64,000 bases of DNA from JAJPIG01 sp035531675 (GCA_035531675.1 DATKSL010000002.1:1-64000); one strand, 5' to 3'; shown: positions 9,615-18,245, counted from the stretch's first letter. The notes: a model not told the origin generated them from the letters alone. Translations and numbers: made by a program.

Positions 9615-10364
9615 CTATGCCGCCCCGCGACCCACCAGCTCGCGAGCTTTTGCCAGCTCCTCGGCAGTATCTATCTCAAGCGAGGGCGCTACGGAAGGTA
9701 CGACCCTGATTGTATAGCCATTTTCGAGCGCCCGCAGCTGTTCGAGTTTCTCGATTCGCTCCAGCACCCCGGCCGGCAAGGCCGCGAACCGGAGCAGAAA
9801 GTCCCGCCGATAGGCGTACACCCCGATATGCCGCTGCGCCGCGGCCGGCACGCGGTCGCGATCGTCGCGCGGATAGGGAATCGGGCTGCGCGAGAAGTAG
9901 AGCGCATTGCCCGACGCGCCGAGCACCACCTTGACGACGTTGGGATTGCGAAACTCGGCCGGGTCGGTAATCGGCGTCGCCAGCGTGCCCATCGCCAGCG
10001 ACGGATCGTCGAGCATCGGGCGCGCCAGCGCGTCGAGGTCCGCCGGCGCAATAAACGGCAGATCGCCCTGCACGTTCAGGAAGATCTCGCCGGAGATGCC
10101 ACGGGCCACCTCGGCGATACGATCGGTGCCGCTCTGATGATCGGGCGAAGTCATGATCGCCTCGCCGCCCGCCTGTTTCACCGCGTCGTAAATTCGTTGA
10201 TGGTCGGTGGCGACGATCACGCGGCTCGCGCTCGCGGCCCGCGACGCCTGACGCCATACCCGCACCACCATCGGCACGCCGCCGATATCGGCCAGCGCCT
10301 TTTCGGGCAGTCGGGTGGAGGCAAGCCGTGCGGGAATAACCGCGATTACCGATGTCGAGGCGAT
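9615..10364 (-). CDS. kdsB: CMP-Kdo synthetase, probable ATC start codon
   Basis: KdsB activates Kdo with CTP to CMP-Kdo. The nucleotide-binding signature is encoded upstream of the first ATG/GTG in frame: the frame reads SVIAVIPARLASTRLPEKAL, matching the family motif PAR-x-x-STRLP-x-K. An in-frame TGA lies further upstream, and no ATG, GTG or TTG occurs between that stop and the motif. An ATC at 10362-10364 sits 7 bases from a GGAG (10372-10375) and gives 249 residues, the normal length. Starting at the GTG at 10277 would lose the active-site loop. Downstream motifs (NVQGDLPF, GVYAYRRDFL) are intact. Confidence 0.85.
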   Translation of the reverse strand: MASTSVIAVIPARLASTRLPEKALADIGGVPMVVRVWRQASRAASASRVIVATDHQRIYDAVKQAGGEAIMTSPDHQSGTDRIAEVARGISGEIFLNVQGDLPFIAPADLDALARPMLDDPSLAMGTLATPITDPAEFRNPNVVKVVLGASGNALYFSRSPIPYPRDDRDRVPAAAQRHIGVYAYRRDFLLRFAALPAGVLERIEKLEQLRALENGYTIRVVPSVAPSLEIDTAEELAKARELVGRGAA

Positions 10365-10493
10365 AGCTTCACTCCGCTGGCGCGCGATCGCAAGCGCGCT
10401 CGGTAATTCGTACCCCGCGCGCTTTCAGCCTGTCAATTTTGCCGCCGCGCATTAATCAACAGCGGCCGCGCTCCGGCCGCGATGCCTATGCCG

Positions 10494-10613
10494 CTAGCGC
10501 TGACGGGTACGGCGCATCTTGCGCTTGCGCGCGCGGGCCTGGGTCGGGCTGGTGCGCCGTTTCTTGGCCAACCGGCGATTGCTCCGGTTTCTCTGACGTG
10601 AAGCTGCGTTCAT
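10494..10613 (-). CDS. 39-residue Arg/Lys-rich small protein, coupled to the carboxypeptidase gene
   Basis: The frame starts at ATG 10613 and ends in TAG at 10494. The product begins MNAASRQRNRSNRRLAKKRR and contains 14 Arg and 4 Lys in 39 residues with no acidic residue. Its ATG overlaps the stop of the carboxypeptidase gene as ATGA, the same coupling used elsewhere in this operon, which supports it being translated. It has no signal peptide or membrane segment. Composition suggests RNA or DNA binding, as in small ribosomal proteins, but I recognise no family. Confidence 0.5.
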   Translation of the reverse strand: MNAASRQRNRSNRRLAKKRRTSPTQARARKRKMRRTRQR

Positions 10614-11857
10614 CTATCCACCTGATTCTGGTTGCTGCCGGTAAGCGGCTTAGGATTGTCCCCCGCGGGCTGATTCAAGGTTACCGTGTCGTCCGGCGCC
10701 GGCCGAGTGATAGTGCTGAACGGACAGATCGCCGCGACATCGTCCAGCGTGTCGCCGCGGTCCATCACCATCACCTGCCCGAGCGGCATGCCGGCCTCGA
10801 CCGCGCCGCTCACCGCCGCGGGGATTTCATACTGGAAGTGTATATCGTGAACGTCGTCTTTGCGTACCACCACGCTGACCGGATGGGCGACGACCGGCGA
10901 GATCAGCGCCCCTGAGGCGGTCCGCACCTGGACCGGCAGCGTCTGACCGCCCTTGAGCACCGGGATGCGGGTAAAGTTGTCGAAGCCCCACTCCAGGAAG
11001 CGCGCCGCCTGGGCGAAGCGCTGGGCGTTGGAAGGGGCGCCGAGCACCACCGCTATCAGGCGCATATCGCCGCGCCTGGCGGTCGCGGTCAGGTTGAAGC
11101 CGGCGTGGAAAGTAAAGCCGGTCTTGAGGCCGTCGCAACCCGGGAAATGGCCGATCAGATGGTTGGTGTTGTGCAGCGTCGCAACGCCGCCGTCGAACGA
11201 CGCGGTCTGCAACCCGGACCATTGCAGCAGGTTGGTATGGAAGATCAGCGCGCGGGCCAGGGTCGCGAGATCGCGCGCACTGGTGAAATCCACGTCGTGC
11301 CCGGGCGTCGGCGGGAGCCCCTCGACGGTGTGATACTCGGTCTCCTTCATGCCGAGGCTGCGGGCCCGCAGATTCATCATCCGCACGGTCGCTTCGACCG
11401 AGCCGCCGCCGATCTTCTGGGCGATCGCGACGGCCGCGTCGTTGGCGGAGCGAATCAGCGCCGCCTTCATCAACTCGCGCAGCGGATAGACCTGGCCCTC
11501 ACGGAGCCCCAGGCGCGAGCCGCCGGTAAGCGCGGAGCGGGCCGAAATCACCACCGGGTCGGTGAGCCGCACGCGCCCGGCCTTGATCTGATCCTCGGTG
11601 ACCAGCAACAGCATCATCTTCGCCATCGAGGCCGGCGGCCACTCCAGGTCGGGGTTTTCCTGGTAAAGGATGCGACCCGAGTCGGCATCCTCCAGCAGCA
11701 CCGCGTGATACAGCGGCACCGCGTGATGCGCGACTCGATGGTGATGATAGTGATGGTGATGATGATGTGTCCGGGTCGATTGCGTTGCCAATACAGGCCG
11801 CGCAGTTACCGACCCCAGCATGGCTATCACGGCCGCCGCCACAAGATATCGACGCAT
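10610..11857 (-). CDS. D-alanyl-D-alanine carboxypeptidase (peptidase S11) with His-rich N-terminus
   Basis: This is a penicillin-binding carboxypeptidase that trims the terminal D-Ala of peptidoglycan stem peptides. From the ATG at 11857 (MRRYLVAAAVIAML) the protein has 415 residues with a signal peptide ending near PVLA. The mature N-terminus then carries a histidine cluster (HHHHHHYHHHRVAHHA). The catalytic motifs are ASMAKMM (SxxK), SAND (SxN) and GLKTGFT (KTG). A C-terminal DacA-type beta domain follows. A longer start at 11923 would overlap the TPR gene and bury the signal peptide, so it is less likely. Confidence 0.9.
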   Translation of the reverse strand: MRRYLVAAAVIAMLGSVTARPVLATQSTRTHHHHHHYHHHRVAHHAVPLYHAVLLEDADSGRILYQENPDLEWPPASMAKMMLLLVTEDQIKAGRVRLTDPVVISARSALTGGSRLGLREGQVYPLRELMKAALIRSANDAAVAIAQKIGGGSVEATVRMMNLRARSLGMKETEYHTVEGLPPTPGHDVDFTSARDLATLARALIFHTNLLQWSGLQTASFDGGVATLHNTNHLIGHFPGCDGLKTGFTFHAGFNLTATARRGDMRLIAVVLGAPSNAQRFAQAARFLEWGFDNFTRIPVLKGGQTLPVQVRTASGALISPVVAHPVSVVVRKDDVHDIHFQYEIPAAVSGAVEAGMPLGQVMVMDRGDTLDDVAAICPFSTITRPAPDDTVTLNQPAGDNPKPLTGSNQNQVDR

Positions 11858-11912
11858 AGTCCGCCACCCATCCAAATCCGCCACCTGCCTCTGGTAGGAG
11901 CCCGCCACGCCG

Positions 11913-12614
11913 TTACGGCGCATTGGGGCTAGAACCCTGTCCTGCTGCCGGTGAGTGCCGCTGTTCCGCCTGGCGCAAAAGTGCCAGATTCTGCCGGGCC
12001 GGGGAATAGCTGGGCGCCGCAGCGGCGATCTCCTGCCATTCGTCCCGCGCGCGTGGAAAGTTTCCTTCTTCGGCGTAGATTACGCCAAGTTGATTACGGG
12101 CGTCGACTTGCGCGGGGTCAAGCCTTAACGACAGCAGCATCTCCTGCTCGGCCTGCTTAAGCTTTCCGCGCCGTTCGTAGGCTATACCCAGGTTGTAATG
12201 AGCTTCCGGGCGCTCGGGCGCCAGCAGCGTCGCGAGCTGGAGCACGTTGGTGGCGGTATCGAGCTGGTCGGTCTCCAGGTAGAGCAGCCCCAGGTTGAGG
12301 AACAGATCCCAATCGCTCAGCCCCAGCTGGACCGCCTTCTTGTACTCGCTCAGCTCCAGCTGATGCTGGCCCATCACGCCCTCGGCGAAGCCGAGATGGT
12401 AATGGGCGAGCGCATTATCAGGATGCTGCTTGATGACCGCCTGATGGCGCCGGATGGCTTCGGGGTAGTCTTCCATACCAAGAAAATAATCGGCCAACGG
12501 ATCGCAGACCTGCGAGTCGCTTATCGCTGAGGACGCAGGACGAGCCTCAAGCGGTCGTTGGATAAGCAACGCTATGAGTCCCAGCAATATGACGGACCAT
12601 CGGCGGATCGCCAA
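11913..12614 (-). CDS. exported tetratricopeptide-repeat protein
   Basis: The 233-residue protein has a signal peptide or N-terminal anchor (about residues 5-22, ending near LEARP) followed by about five TPR units. Typical repeat cores are NALAHYHLGFAEGVMGQ, PEAHYNLGIAYERRGKLKQA and VDARNQLGVIYAEEGNFPRA. TPR proteins are scaffolds; no partner is evident, but the next gene is the carboxypeptidase, so an envelope role is reasonable. The start is TTG, since no earlier ATG exists, and the ribosome site is weak, so the exact start is uncertain. Confidence 0.75.
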   Translation of the reverse strand: MAIRRWSVILLGLIALLIQRPLEARPASSAISDSQVCDPLADYFLGMEDYPEAIRRHQAVIKQHPDNALAHYHLGFAEGVMGQHQLELSEYKKAVQLGLSDWDLFLNLGLLYLETDQLDTATNVLQLATLLAPERPEAHYNLGIAYERRGKLKQAEQEMLLSLRLDPAQVDARNQLGVIYAEEGNFPRARDEWQEIAAAAPSYSPARQNLALLRQAEQRHSPAAGQGSSPNAP

Positions 12615-12800
12615 AGCATTAAAACGCGCGGCGCTGCAGGCGCTAACTGGCGCTCGTCAAAAATGTAGCAGGAATGGCAGGGCGCAAAAAAGCGGGCGAT
12701 GCGTGAAATCGTCGCCACGCACAAAAATTATCGCGGAAATGACGCGAAGCCGGGCGGCTGCTTCAACGCAACAGCCCGGCTCCGTTTAACGCTGCTTAAC

Positions 12801-13130
12801 TTACGGTTTGGCCTCGCCGCTCGCGGGGGCCGCCGGAGCCGCACCCATCTCACCGCCGGTCTTGCCCATCTCACCGCCCATCTTGCCACTGGTACCCTTG
12901 CTGCCGCTCATCATGGTGTGATGATGAATGGTGTGATGATGCCTCACCAAATGATGATGATAATGATGATGGTAATGATGATGCGTCATCGGCTTCATGG
13001 TCTCGGACGACGACTTGGCCGGCGCAGTAGCGGCCGGGGCCTCAGTTCCCCCATTCTCTTGCGCGAAAACTGGCACCGCCAGGGCGGCGGCAAACACGGC
13101 CGCAGTCATCACAGAAAGGACCCGTTTCAT
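12801..13130 (-). CDS. histidine/methionine-rich exported small protein
   Basis: The ATG at 13130 follows an AGGAGA site and begins a clear signal peptide (MKRVLSVMTAAVFAAALAVP, cut after VFA). The mature part of about 85 residues has an Ala/Pro-rich spacer. A dense block of His with Met and Tyr follows (MTHHHYHHHYHHHLVRHHH, then TIHHHTMMSG), and then Gly/Lys-rich repeats (GKMGGEMG). No domain is recognisable. The composition suggests periplasmic Ni, Zn or Cu binding. It heads the leftward gene train. A weak GC-rich hairpin lies about 20-50 bases past its stop. Confidence 0.7.
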   Translation of the reverse strand: MKRVLSVMTAAVFAAALAVPVFAQENGGTEAPAATAPAKSSSETMKPMTHHHYHHHYHHHLVRHHHTIHHHTMMSGSKGTSGKMGGEMGKTGGEMGAAPAAPASGEAKP

Positions 13131-13332
13131 GGAATCTCCTTGTCTTCGGGCGGTCCGGAAGTGGGCCGCGCTTTCCATGATTCAATAGAGCCAACTCTGT
13201 GCCATGGGAAAAAGGCTGATATTCAGGGAATTATCCGCCTGGCGACGGCTCCCCGGCTGACCCAATACGTCGAGTCAACGCACGCTTTAGGTAGGCCTGG
13301 TCTGACGACGCCCGCCCGATGATGCTTTTCGG

Positions 13333-14070
13333 TCATCTCACCCGGCGCCGGGCTTCCGCGCGCAGTTCCCTATAGAGCAGCAATAATTCGCGAAACGCCC
13401 GCATCACCACCTTCAGATTCGCCCCCGATTGCTCGCCGGCCTGCCGCGGCAGATGGCGCACCTCGACCTCGCGGATGCGCGCGCCCCGCCCCGCCATCCT
13501 TGCCATCAATTCGGTCGAGATCATCGCGCCACGGGCCCGCAACTCGCCCGCATCGATCAGCTCGCGCCGGAACAGCTTGAAGCCGCAATCGACGTCGCTG
13601 GCCCGAATCCCGAACATCAGGCGCATCAGGATGGTCCAAGCGCGGCCGTTGAGCCGGCGCCCGAAAGGGTCGGCACGGCGTACCCGATGGCCGACGATCA
13701 GGTCATAGTCGCCGGCATACGCCGCCAGCGCCTGCACCTCCTCGGCGTCGAATTGGCCGTCGCCGTCGCACAGCAGCACCCACGGCCGGGTGGCGGCGGC
13801 GATCCCCGAGATCACGGCCCCGCCGTAGCCGCGATTGATTTCGTGATGGATGACGCGCACGTGCGGGTCGGCGCCGGCCAGCCGGTCGGCGATCTGGCCG
13901 GTGCGATCGCGGCTGCCGTCGTCGACCACGATGATCTCGTAGTCGCTGGTGAGGCGCGGCAAGGCGGCGCTGAAAGCCGCGACCACCCGCTCGACGTTGC
14001 CCTCTTCGTTATGCGACGGCAGAAAGACGCTGAGCCCTTCGAGTCGCGCGGCGGGCGCGCCCGCTTTCAT
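13333..14070 (-). CDS. glycosyltransferase family 2 (polyprenyl/dolichyl-phosphate sugar transferase-like)
   Basis: This is a GT-A fold transferase of about 245 residues. The start of the fold is LSVFLPSHNEEGNVERVV. The nucleotide-binding DDGSRDRTGQIADRL and the metal-binding D-x-D region (LLCDGDGQFDAEEV) follow. It ends in a basic amphipathic stretch with no clear membrane pair, unlike ArnC/GtrB. The ATG at 14070 precedes the fold by about 10 residues; a TTG at 14130 is an alternative. Sugar and acceptor are not determinable. The gene stands alone between the His-rich gene and the flavin reductase. Confidence 0.8.
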   Translation of the reverse strand: MKAGAPAARLEGLSVFLPSHNEEGNVERVVAAFSAALPRLTSDYEIIVVDDGSRDRTGQIADRLAGADPHVRVIHHEINRGYGGAVISGIAAATRPWVLLCDGDGQFDAEEVQALAAYAGDYDLIVGHRVRRADPFGRRLNGRAWTILMRLMFGIRASDVDCGFKLFRRELIDAGELRARGAMISTELMARMAGRGARIREVEVRHLPRQAGEQSGANLKVVMRAFRELLLLYRELRAEARRRVR

Positions 14071-14202
14071 GGTCGGCGGCGATGCCTCATCCACCGGATT
14101 CCACCTCGCGGCGGCGCCCCGTCCGATCAACGATGATGCGTTTGCGCTTGATTCGAGACGAACGTTCAGCGATTACGCGGCGATCCAACCGAATCCGACC
14201 GA

Positions 14203-14679
14203 CTAGGATCCGAGCGAGCGATATCCGCCCCGGTAAAAGAGCAGTGGCTCGCCCTCAGAGGTGGAAGCTTCCTCGACCTCGCCGACGTAGACGGTATGGT
14301 CGCCGCCCTCGTAGGCAGCAACGATGCGGCACTCCATGAACGCCAGCACGTTGTTGAGTATCGGCGCGCCGTTATCGCCCCGGCGATAGCTCACACCCTC
14401 GAACTTGTTGCCGCCGCTGGTCGCGAAACGCCGCGACAGGTCTTCCTGGTCGGCCGCCAGCACGTTGACCGTGAACAGCTTGCTCTCGTCGAAATGCGGG
14501 TAGCTGTCGGCCTTTTTGTCGACGCAAATCAGCAGCAGCGGCGGCACCAGCGAGACCGACGTCAGCGCATTGGCGGTCAGTCCGACCATCTCGCCGTCTT
14601 TGCTGAGGGTGGTGATAATCGACACTCCGGTCGCGAAGTGTCCCATCACCTGACGCAGTTCACTCTTGTCTATCGCCAT
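14203..14679 (-). CDS. flavin reductase-like FMN-binding protein
   Basis: The 158-residue protein has the split-barrel flavin reductase fold typical of HpaC, RutF and SnaC: RQVMGHFATGVSIITT at the N-terminus, GLTANALTSVSLVPPLLLIC in the middle and a VYVGEVEEA strand near the end. Such proteins supply reduced FMN or FAD to two-component monooxygenases. No monooxygenase partner is adjacent, so the physiological role is open. Confidence 0.88.
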   Translation of the reverse strand: MAIDKSELRQVMGHFATGVSIITTLSKDGEMVGLTANALTSVSLVPPLLLICVDKKADSYPHFDESKLFTVNVLAADQEDLSRRFATSGGNKFEGVSYRRGDNGAPILNNVLAFMECRIVAAYEGGDHTVYVGEVEEASTSEGEPLLFYRGGYRSLGS

Positions 14680-14847
14680 AGATCCCGGGCTTTATGGGAG
14701 CGCCCACGCGGATAATATCAGGGGCCGCGATTGAGCGTCAAATTTGGCGGCGCGCGCCGGCGAATTTTCCGGCGAATTTCGCCGCTACACGTTGACCTTG
14801 GCGGCGCGCGATTTCACAATTAGCGCCATGGACGGTGCTTGCTTGCG

Positions 14848-15606
14848 ATGGGGAAACGCGCGCGATCGGCGATCATAGTCGGTGCCGCGATGGCGGCCTT
14901 GATAGCGGTCCCCGCTGTGGCCGGGACCATGGCGGCGTCAGCCACGTCGGCCGCGACTCCGAGTGTCGCGTCGATGACCGCGGCCGCGGCGCCCGATCGT
15001 GCCCAGCCGCCGGCTCCCGCCGCCGCTGCTCGACCGATACCCCGCAGCACCCCGGGTGCTGACGCCGGAAACTCTCCGGCCGCATCCATCAACCCCAGGC
15101 GGACGCCGGGTCTGATGGCCCTGCTGCGGACCCGCGACGGTTCCGAGCACGATCCTATGAGCTGGACCGTGAAAATCTACAAGTCCAAGCACCTGCTCGA
15201 GGTCTTCTACAAGGGACTATTCTATCGATCGTACCGCGCGGTGTTCGGCCGCAACCTCGACACCAGCGCGAAGCTGTTCGCCGGCGATCGGCGCACGCCG
15301 GAAGGCAATTACCTGATTATCAGCAAGTATCCGAGCCGGCGCTGGCGATGGTTCCTGCGGCTCAACTACCCCAACATGATCGACCTCAGCCGCTACGACG
15401 AGTTGCGCGCCGCCCATGAGATCCCGACCGTCGACGGGCGTGAACCAAACCCCGGCGGCTCAATCGGCATCCATGGCACCGACGTGCCGATGCTCAACGA
15501 GGGCGATATCAATTGGACCACCGGATGTATCTCGGTGGACAATAGCGCGGTCGACGAGCTCGACTCGCTGCTGCCGGTCGGAACCCTGGTCGAGATCAGG
15601 CGCTGA
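14848..15606 (+). CDS. L,D-transpeptidase (YkuD family)
   Basis: This is a periplasmic peptidoglycan-modifying cysteine transpeptidase of about 252 residues. The N-terminus has a signal sequence (SAIIVGAAMAALIAVPAVAG) and a long Ala/Pro-rich linker to about residue 95. The YkuD domain carries the catalytic pair SIGIHGTDVP (His) and TTGCISVDN (Cys). The sequence TTGC replaces the more common SHGC. ATG at 14848 is preferred over the TTG three codons upstream. The gene is monocistronic and divergent from the flavin reductase. Confidence 0.88.
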   Translation: MGKRARSAIIVGAAMAALIAVPAVAGTMAASATSAATPSVASMTAAAAPDRAQPPAPAAAARPIPRSTPGADAGNSPAASINPRRTPGLMALLRTRDGSEHDPMSWTVKIYKSKHLLEVFYKGLFYRSYRAVFGRNLDTSAKLFAGDRRTPEGNYLIISKYPSRRWRWFLRLNYPNMIDLSRYDELRAAHEIPTVDGREPNPGGSIGIHGTDVPMLNEGDINWTTGCISVDNSAVDELDSLLPVGTLVEIRR

Positions 15607-16010
15607 CGATCCCGGCGGGGCAGCGCTGAGAGCCGAGGTTGCCCAGCCGCGCCGCGCGAATCGCAGAAAGTTATCCACAGAATTTTCAACAGCCTGACGC
15701 CGATCGATCGTTGGAAGAGTTTCAATCGCGATCGCGGATTGTCCGATTTGGATAAAGTCAGCTTTTAAGAGTTGTCATTATCACGCCATAGATAAGCCAT
15801 AGCCATGATTACTCCGCGCGGGAACCTTTACTTCGATTATCTTGCTTAGCTTCTGATGAAGCTTCGAGTGACGCTTTCAGTTTTCCGGATCCGATGGAAA
15901 TTACCCCGTATGATTCGGCGCGAAAAGCCTGTTGATAAGTCGGCGGAACTTTGCCGGCCCGCTCGCCAGCGCGGATTCGGCACGCTAAGCGAGGCCAGCA
16001 CGAGGTCCGA
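15607..16010. other. gene-free stretch with one perfect DnaA-box sequence
   Basis: About 400 bases between the L,D-transpeptidase stop and the permease stop hold no gene I can support. The composition is more AT-rich than its surroundings. A TTATCCACA at 15671-15679 matches the DnaA box exactly. Only one clear copy is present and no origin-associated gene (dnaA, dnaN, gidA, rpmH) is near, so it is not called an origin. A short minus-strand frame here lacks a ribosome site. Confidence 0.4.
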
Positions 16011-17492
16011 TTACGCCGACGGCGGTGCCCCCATCGGCCCGGCGCCGCGGCGAATCGTCCACGCATAGACCGGCACGCCCGACAGTGCGATCAGGAGTCC
16101 GGGCCAGGTATAGCCGGGCTTGACGATCAGCAGATCGACCATCAAGGCGAGCGCCGCCACGATATAGGCGGCCGGCAGATACGGGTAGCCCCACGCCCGG
16201 TACGGACGCGGCACCTCGGGCCGGGTCTGGCGCAGGACGAACACCGCGCCGACCGTCAGCACATAGAAACCGAGTTGCGCGAAGATCACGTAGTCGAGCA
16301 GCTGCGAGTAGGTGCCCGACAGCGCCAGGATCGCGGCCCATACGCCCTGTATCAGCAGCGCGATGCCGGGCACGCTGGCCCGGTTGAGCGAGCCCGCGGC
16401 CGGGGGCAGCAGGCCGTCGCGCGCCATGGCGTAGACCACGCGCGCGCCGGTCAGAATCAAGCCGTTGGCGCAGCCGAAGGTCGAGACCATCACCAGCACC
16501 GCGGTCAGCGTCGCACCCGGATGCCCCCACACCATCTGCATCGCCGCGGCCGCGACCCGATCGCCCGGCGCGGTGGCGATCGCGTGGGCCGGCAATTCGA
16601 ACAGATAGGCCACGTTGGTCAGGCAATAGAGCAGGATCACAGCGCCGGTGCCGAAGGCCAGCGAGAGCGGCACGTCGCGGCGCGGGTTGCGCACCTCGGA
16701 GGCGGTGAAGGTCACGGTCGCCCAGGCGTCGGCCGAGAACAAACCGCCGACCATCGCCGCGCCGAAGGCCGCGGCGAACCCGAGCGACCATCGCTCGTGG
16801 CCGAAAAAGGCTGCGGGAGAACCAAAATTGGCAATCCGGGCGGCGGCGTCGGGCGCGATAAGACAACCCACTACGATTATCAGGACCAGCGACAGCAGCT
16901 TGGCGGCAGTGAACGAGTTCTGCACGATGCGGCCCAGGTTGAGCCCGCGCAGATTGGCCGCGGTCAGCAGCGCGATCACCGCGATCGCGCCGAGCCGCTC
17001 GCCCGACAGGCCGACGCCGCCGAAGCCGAACCATAGCTGCGATCCGAGCGCCGGCCAGATCACGCCGCCGAAACGCGCGAAGGCGACCGCGACCGCCGCA
17101 ATGGTGCCGGTCTGAATCACCAGCAGCAGCGTCCAGCCGTAGAGAAACGCCCACAGTCCGCCGTACGCCTCGCGCATGTAGACGTACTGCCCGCCCGCCT
17201 CCGGCATCATGGCCGCCAGCTCGCCGTACGCCAGCGCGCCCGCGACGGTCATCAGACCGCTGACGATCCAGACTCCGAGCAGGGCGGCCGGCGAGCCGAC
17301 GTGACGCACGATATCGGCCGAGACGATGAAGATACCCGAGCCGATCATGTCGCCGGCGACGATCGCCGCTGCGTCATGCAACGACAGTCCCGGCCGCAGA
17401 GCCGCGCCCGTTTTCAGAGGCGGGCGATCGGACGAATCGCGATCCGATGGGCCGCGGTCCGAAGCACCTTGAGCAGTAGTTGATTTATCCAC
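16011..17492 (-). CDS. amino acid permease (APC family)
   Basis: This is an inner-membrane transporter of 493 residues with about 12 membrane segments. The first conserved helix reads LSLHDAAAIVAGDMIGSGIF, the APC substrate- and Na-site loop (G-S-G-I-F). TM3 follows as GALAYGELAAMMPEAGGQYVY. The tail contains PRPYRAWGYPYLPAAY, typical of LAT- and YjeH-like members. The GTG at 17492 is the only reasonable start: the frame remains open further upstream, but that part is antisense to the neighbouring gene. The gene is divergent from the coiled-coil gene at 17544. Substrate unknown. Confidence 0.87.
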   Translation of the reverse strand: MDKSTTAQGASDRGPSDRDSSDRPPLKTGAALRPGLSLHDAAAIVAGDMIGSGIFIVSADIVRHVGSPAALLGVWIVSGLMTVAGALAYGELAAMMPEAGGQYVYMREAYGGLWAFLYGWTLLLVIQTGTIAAVAVAFARFGGVIWPALGSQLWFGFGGVGLSGERLGAIAVIALLTAANLRGLNLGRIVQNSFTAAKLLSLVLIIVVGCLIAPDAAARIANFGSPAAFFGHERWSLGFAAAFGAAMVGGLFSADAWATVTFTASEVRNPRRDVPLSLAFGTGAVILLYCLTNVAYLFELPAHAIATAPGDRVAAAAMQMVWGHPGATLTAVLVMVSTFGCANGLILTGARVVYAMARDGLLPPAAGSLNRASVPGIALLIQGVWAAILALSGTYSQLLDYVIFAQLGFYVLTVGAVFVLRQTRPEVPRPYRAWGYPYLPAAYIVAALALMVDLLIVKPGYTWPGLLIALSGVPVYAWTIRRGAGPMGAPPSA

Positions 17493-17543
17493 GGCGATGG
17501 AGTTTAGCTCATCATCAGGGTCGCAGCGCAGGCAGGAGAGACC

Positions 17544-18065
17544 ATGGCAGCGAAAAAAAAGGCTACTCGAGTGAAGCGCAAGCCCAGCCGGGGCGCGACG
17601 GTGGCGATGGGCGCGGCGAAACAGCTCAACCAGCTCAAGGCGACGGTCAAAGACCTGAAAAATCGCCTCGTGCAGGAGGCGCGACGCCGGCAGATAGACG
17701 CCAAGGTGATCGCCGCGGCCGGCACGGCCCGCCGCGCCGTCGATCAGCAGGTTACCAAACTGCGGGCCGAAGGCCGCAAACTGGCGGGCGATCTCAAGGC
17801 CACGCTGAACAAGGTCAAGAGCCACGAGCGCGCCTGGCGCGACGCCCAGTCGCAGATCAAGGCGCTCAACGCGCAGCTCAAGCGCAAGGACCAGGAGCTC
17901 GCCAGCCAGCGGACGGAGATCGGGCGGCTGTCGCAGGAACTCGCCGCCCGGCCGCCTGCCGCGCCGGCGCCGGCGCCGGCCGCTGACGAGTCGCGTTTCC
18001 AGGAGCCGTTGTTCCCATCGGAACCCTCGGGCTGGGATCCGTCGTCGGGGGAAGATTCGGACTGA
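17544..18065 (+). CDS. basic coiled-coil protein of unknown function
   Basis: The protein has 173 residues. The N-terminus is Lys/Arg-rich (AAKKKATRVKRKPSRG). A long helical, probably coiled-coil part spans about residues 25-135 (QLNQLKATVKDLKNRLVQEA; LKRKDQELASQRTEIGRL). An Ala/Pro hinge and an acidic tail (SGWDPSSGEDSD) end the protein. There is no signal peptide. The basic head and acidic tail suggest a nucleic-acid-associated or structural protein; I recognise no family. GGAGAG lies 5 bases or so before the ATG. It is followed by a hairpin terminator at 18101. Confidence 0.65.
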   Translation: MAAKKKATRVKRKPSRGATVAMGAAKQLNQLKATVKDLKNRLVQEARRRQIDAKVIAAAGTARRAVDQQVTKLRAEGRKLAGDLKATLNKVKSHERAWRDAQSQIKALNAQLKRKDQELASQRTEIGRLSQELAARPPAAPAPAPAADESRFQEPLFPSEPSGWDPSSGEDSD

Positions 18066-18100
18066 ACGCCGCTGCGGCGGCCATTAGCAGCTCGCGACTA

Positions 18101-18148
18101 TCGCCGCGGGGATAGCCGTCGCTGATTGGACAGCTATCTTCGCGGCGA
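18101..18148 (+). terminator. hairpin terminator after the coiled-coil gene
   Basis: Arms TCGCCGCGGGGATAGC (18101-18116) and GCTATCTTCGCGGCGA (18133-18148) pair over 16 positions, two of them G-U, with a 16-base loop, followed by TTTC. The weak T-run makes Rho-independent action plausible but not certain. Confidence 0.5.
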
Positions 18149-18168
18149 TTTCACACCGGAGACGAAGC

Positions 18169-18206
18169 GGGGGCTGCGGGTGCGCTGTCGCGCGCCCGCA
18201 GCCCCC
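18169..18206 (-). terminator. GC-rich hairpin between convergent genes
   Basis: Arms GGGGGCTGCGGG (18169-18180) and CCCGCAGCCCCC (18195-18206) are perfectly complementary over 12 bases. The hairpin lies 40 bases beyond the stop of the lipoprotein gene on the minus strand. No T-run follows on either strand, so it may act as an RNA 3'-end stabiliser rather than a true terminator. Confidence 0.45.
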
Positions 18207-18245
18207 CTGACTAACGATCGCTAGGTGGCCTGGAGTGACGGCCGC

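Noticed and set aside
12749..12780. Hairpin GCCGG...CCGGC past the His-rich gene as a terminator
   Set aside because: The stem has a 3-base bulge, no T-run follows on the minus strand, and the TPR gene downstream seems part of the same train.
15671..15679. Perfect DnaA box TTATCCACA as a possible replication origin
   Set aside because: Only one exact copy is present, with no AT-rich unwinding element that I can define and no dnaA, dnaN, gidA or rpmH near it. A single 9-mer can occur by chance.
15809..16066. 85-residue minus-strand frame overlapping the permease 3' end
   Set aside because: No ribosome site, atypical composition, and half of it is the permease end in another frame.
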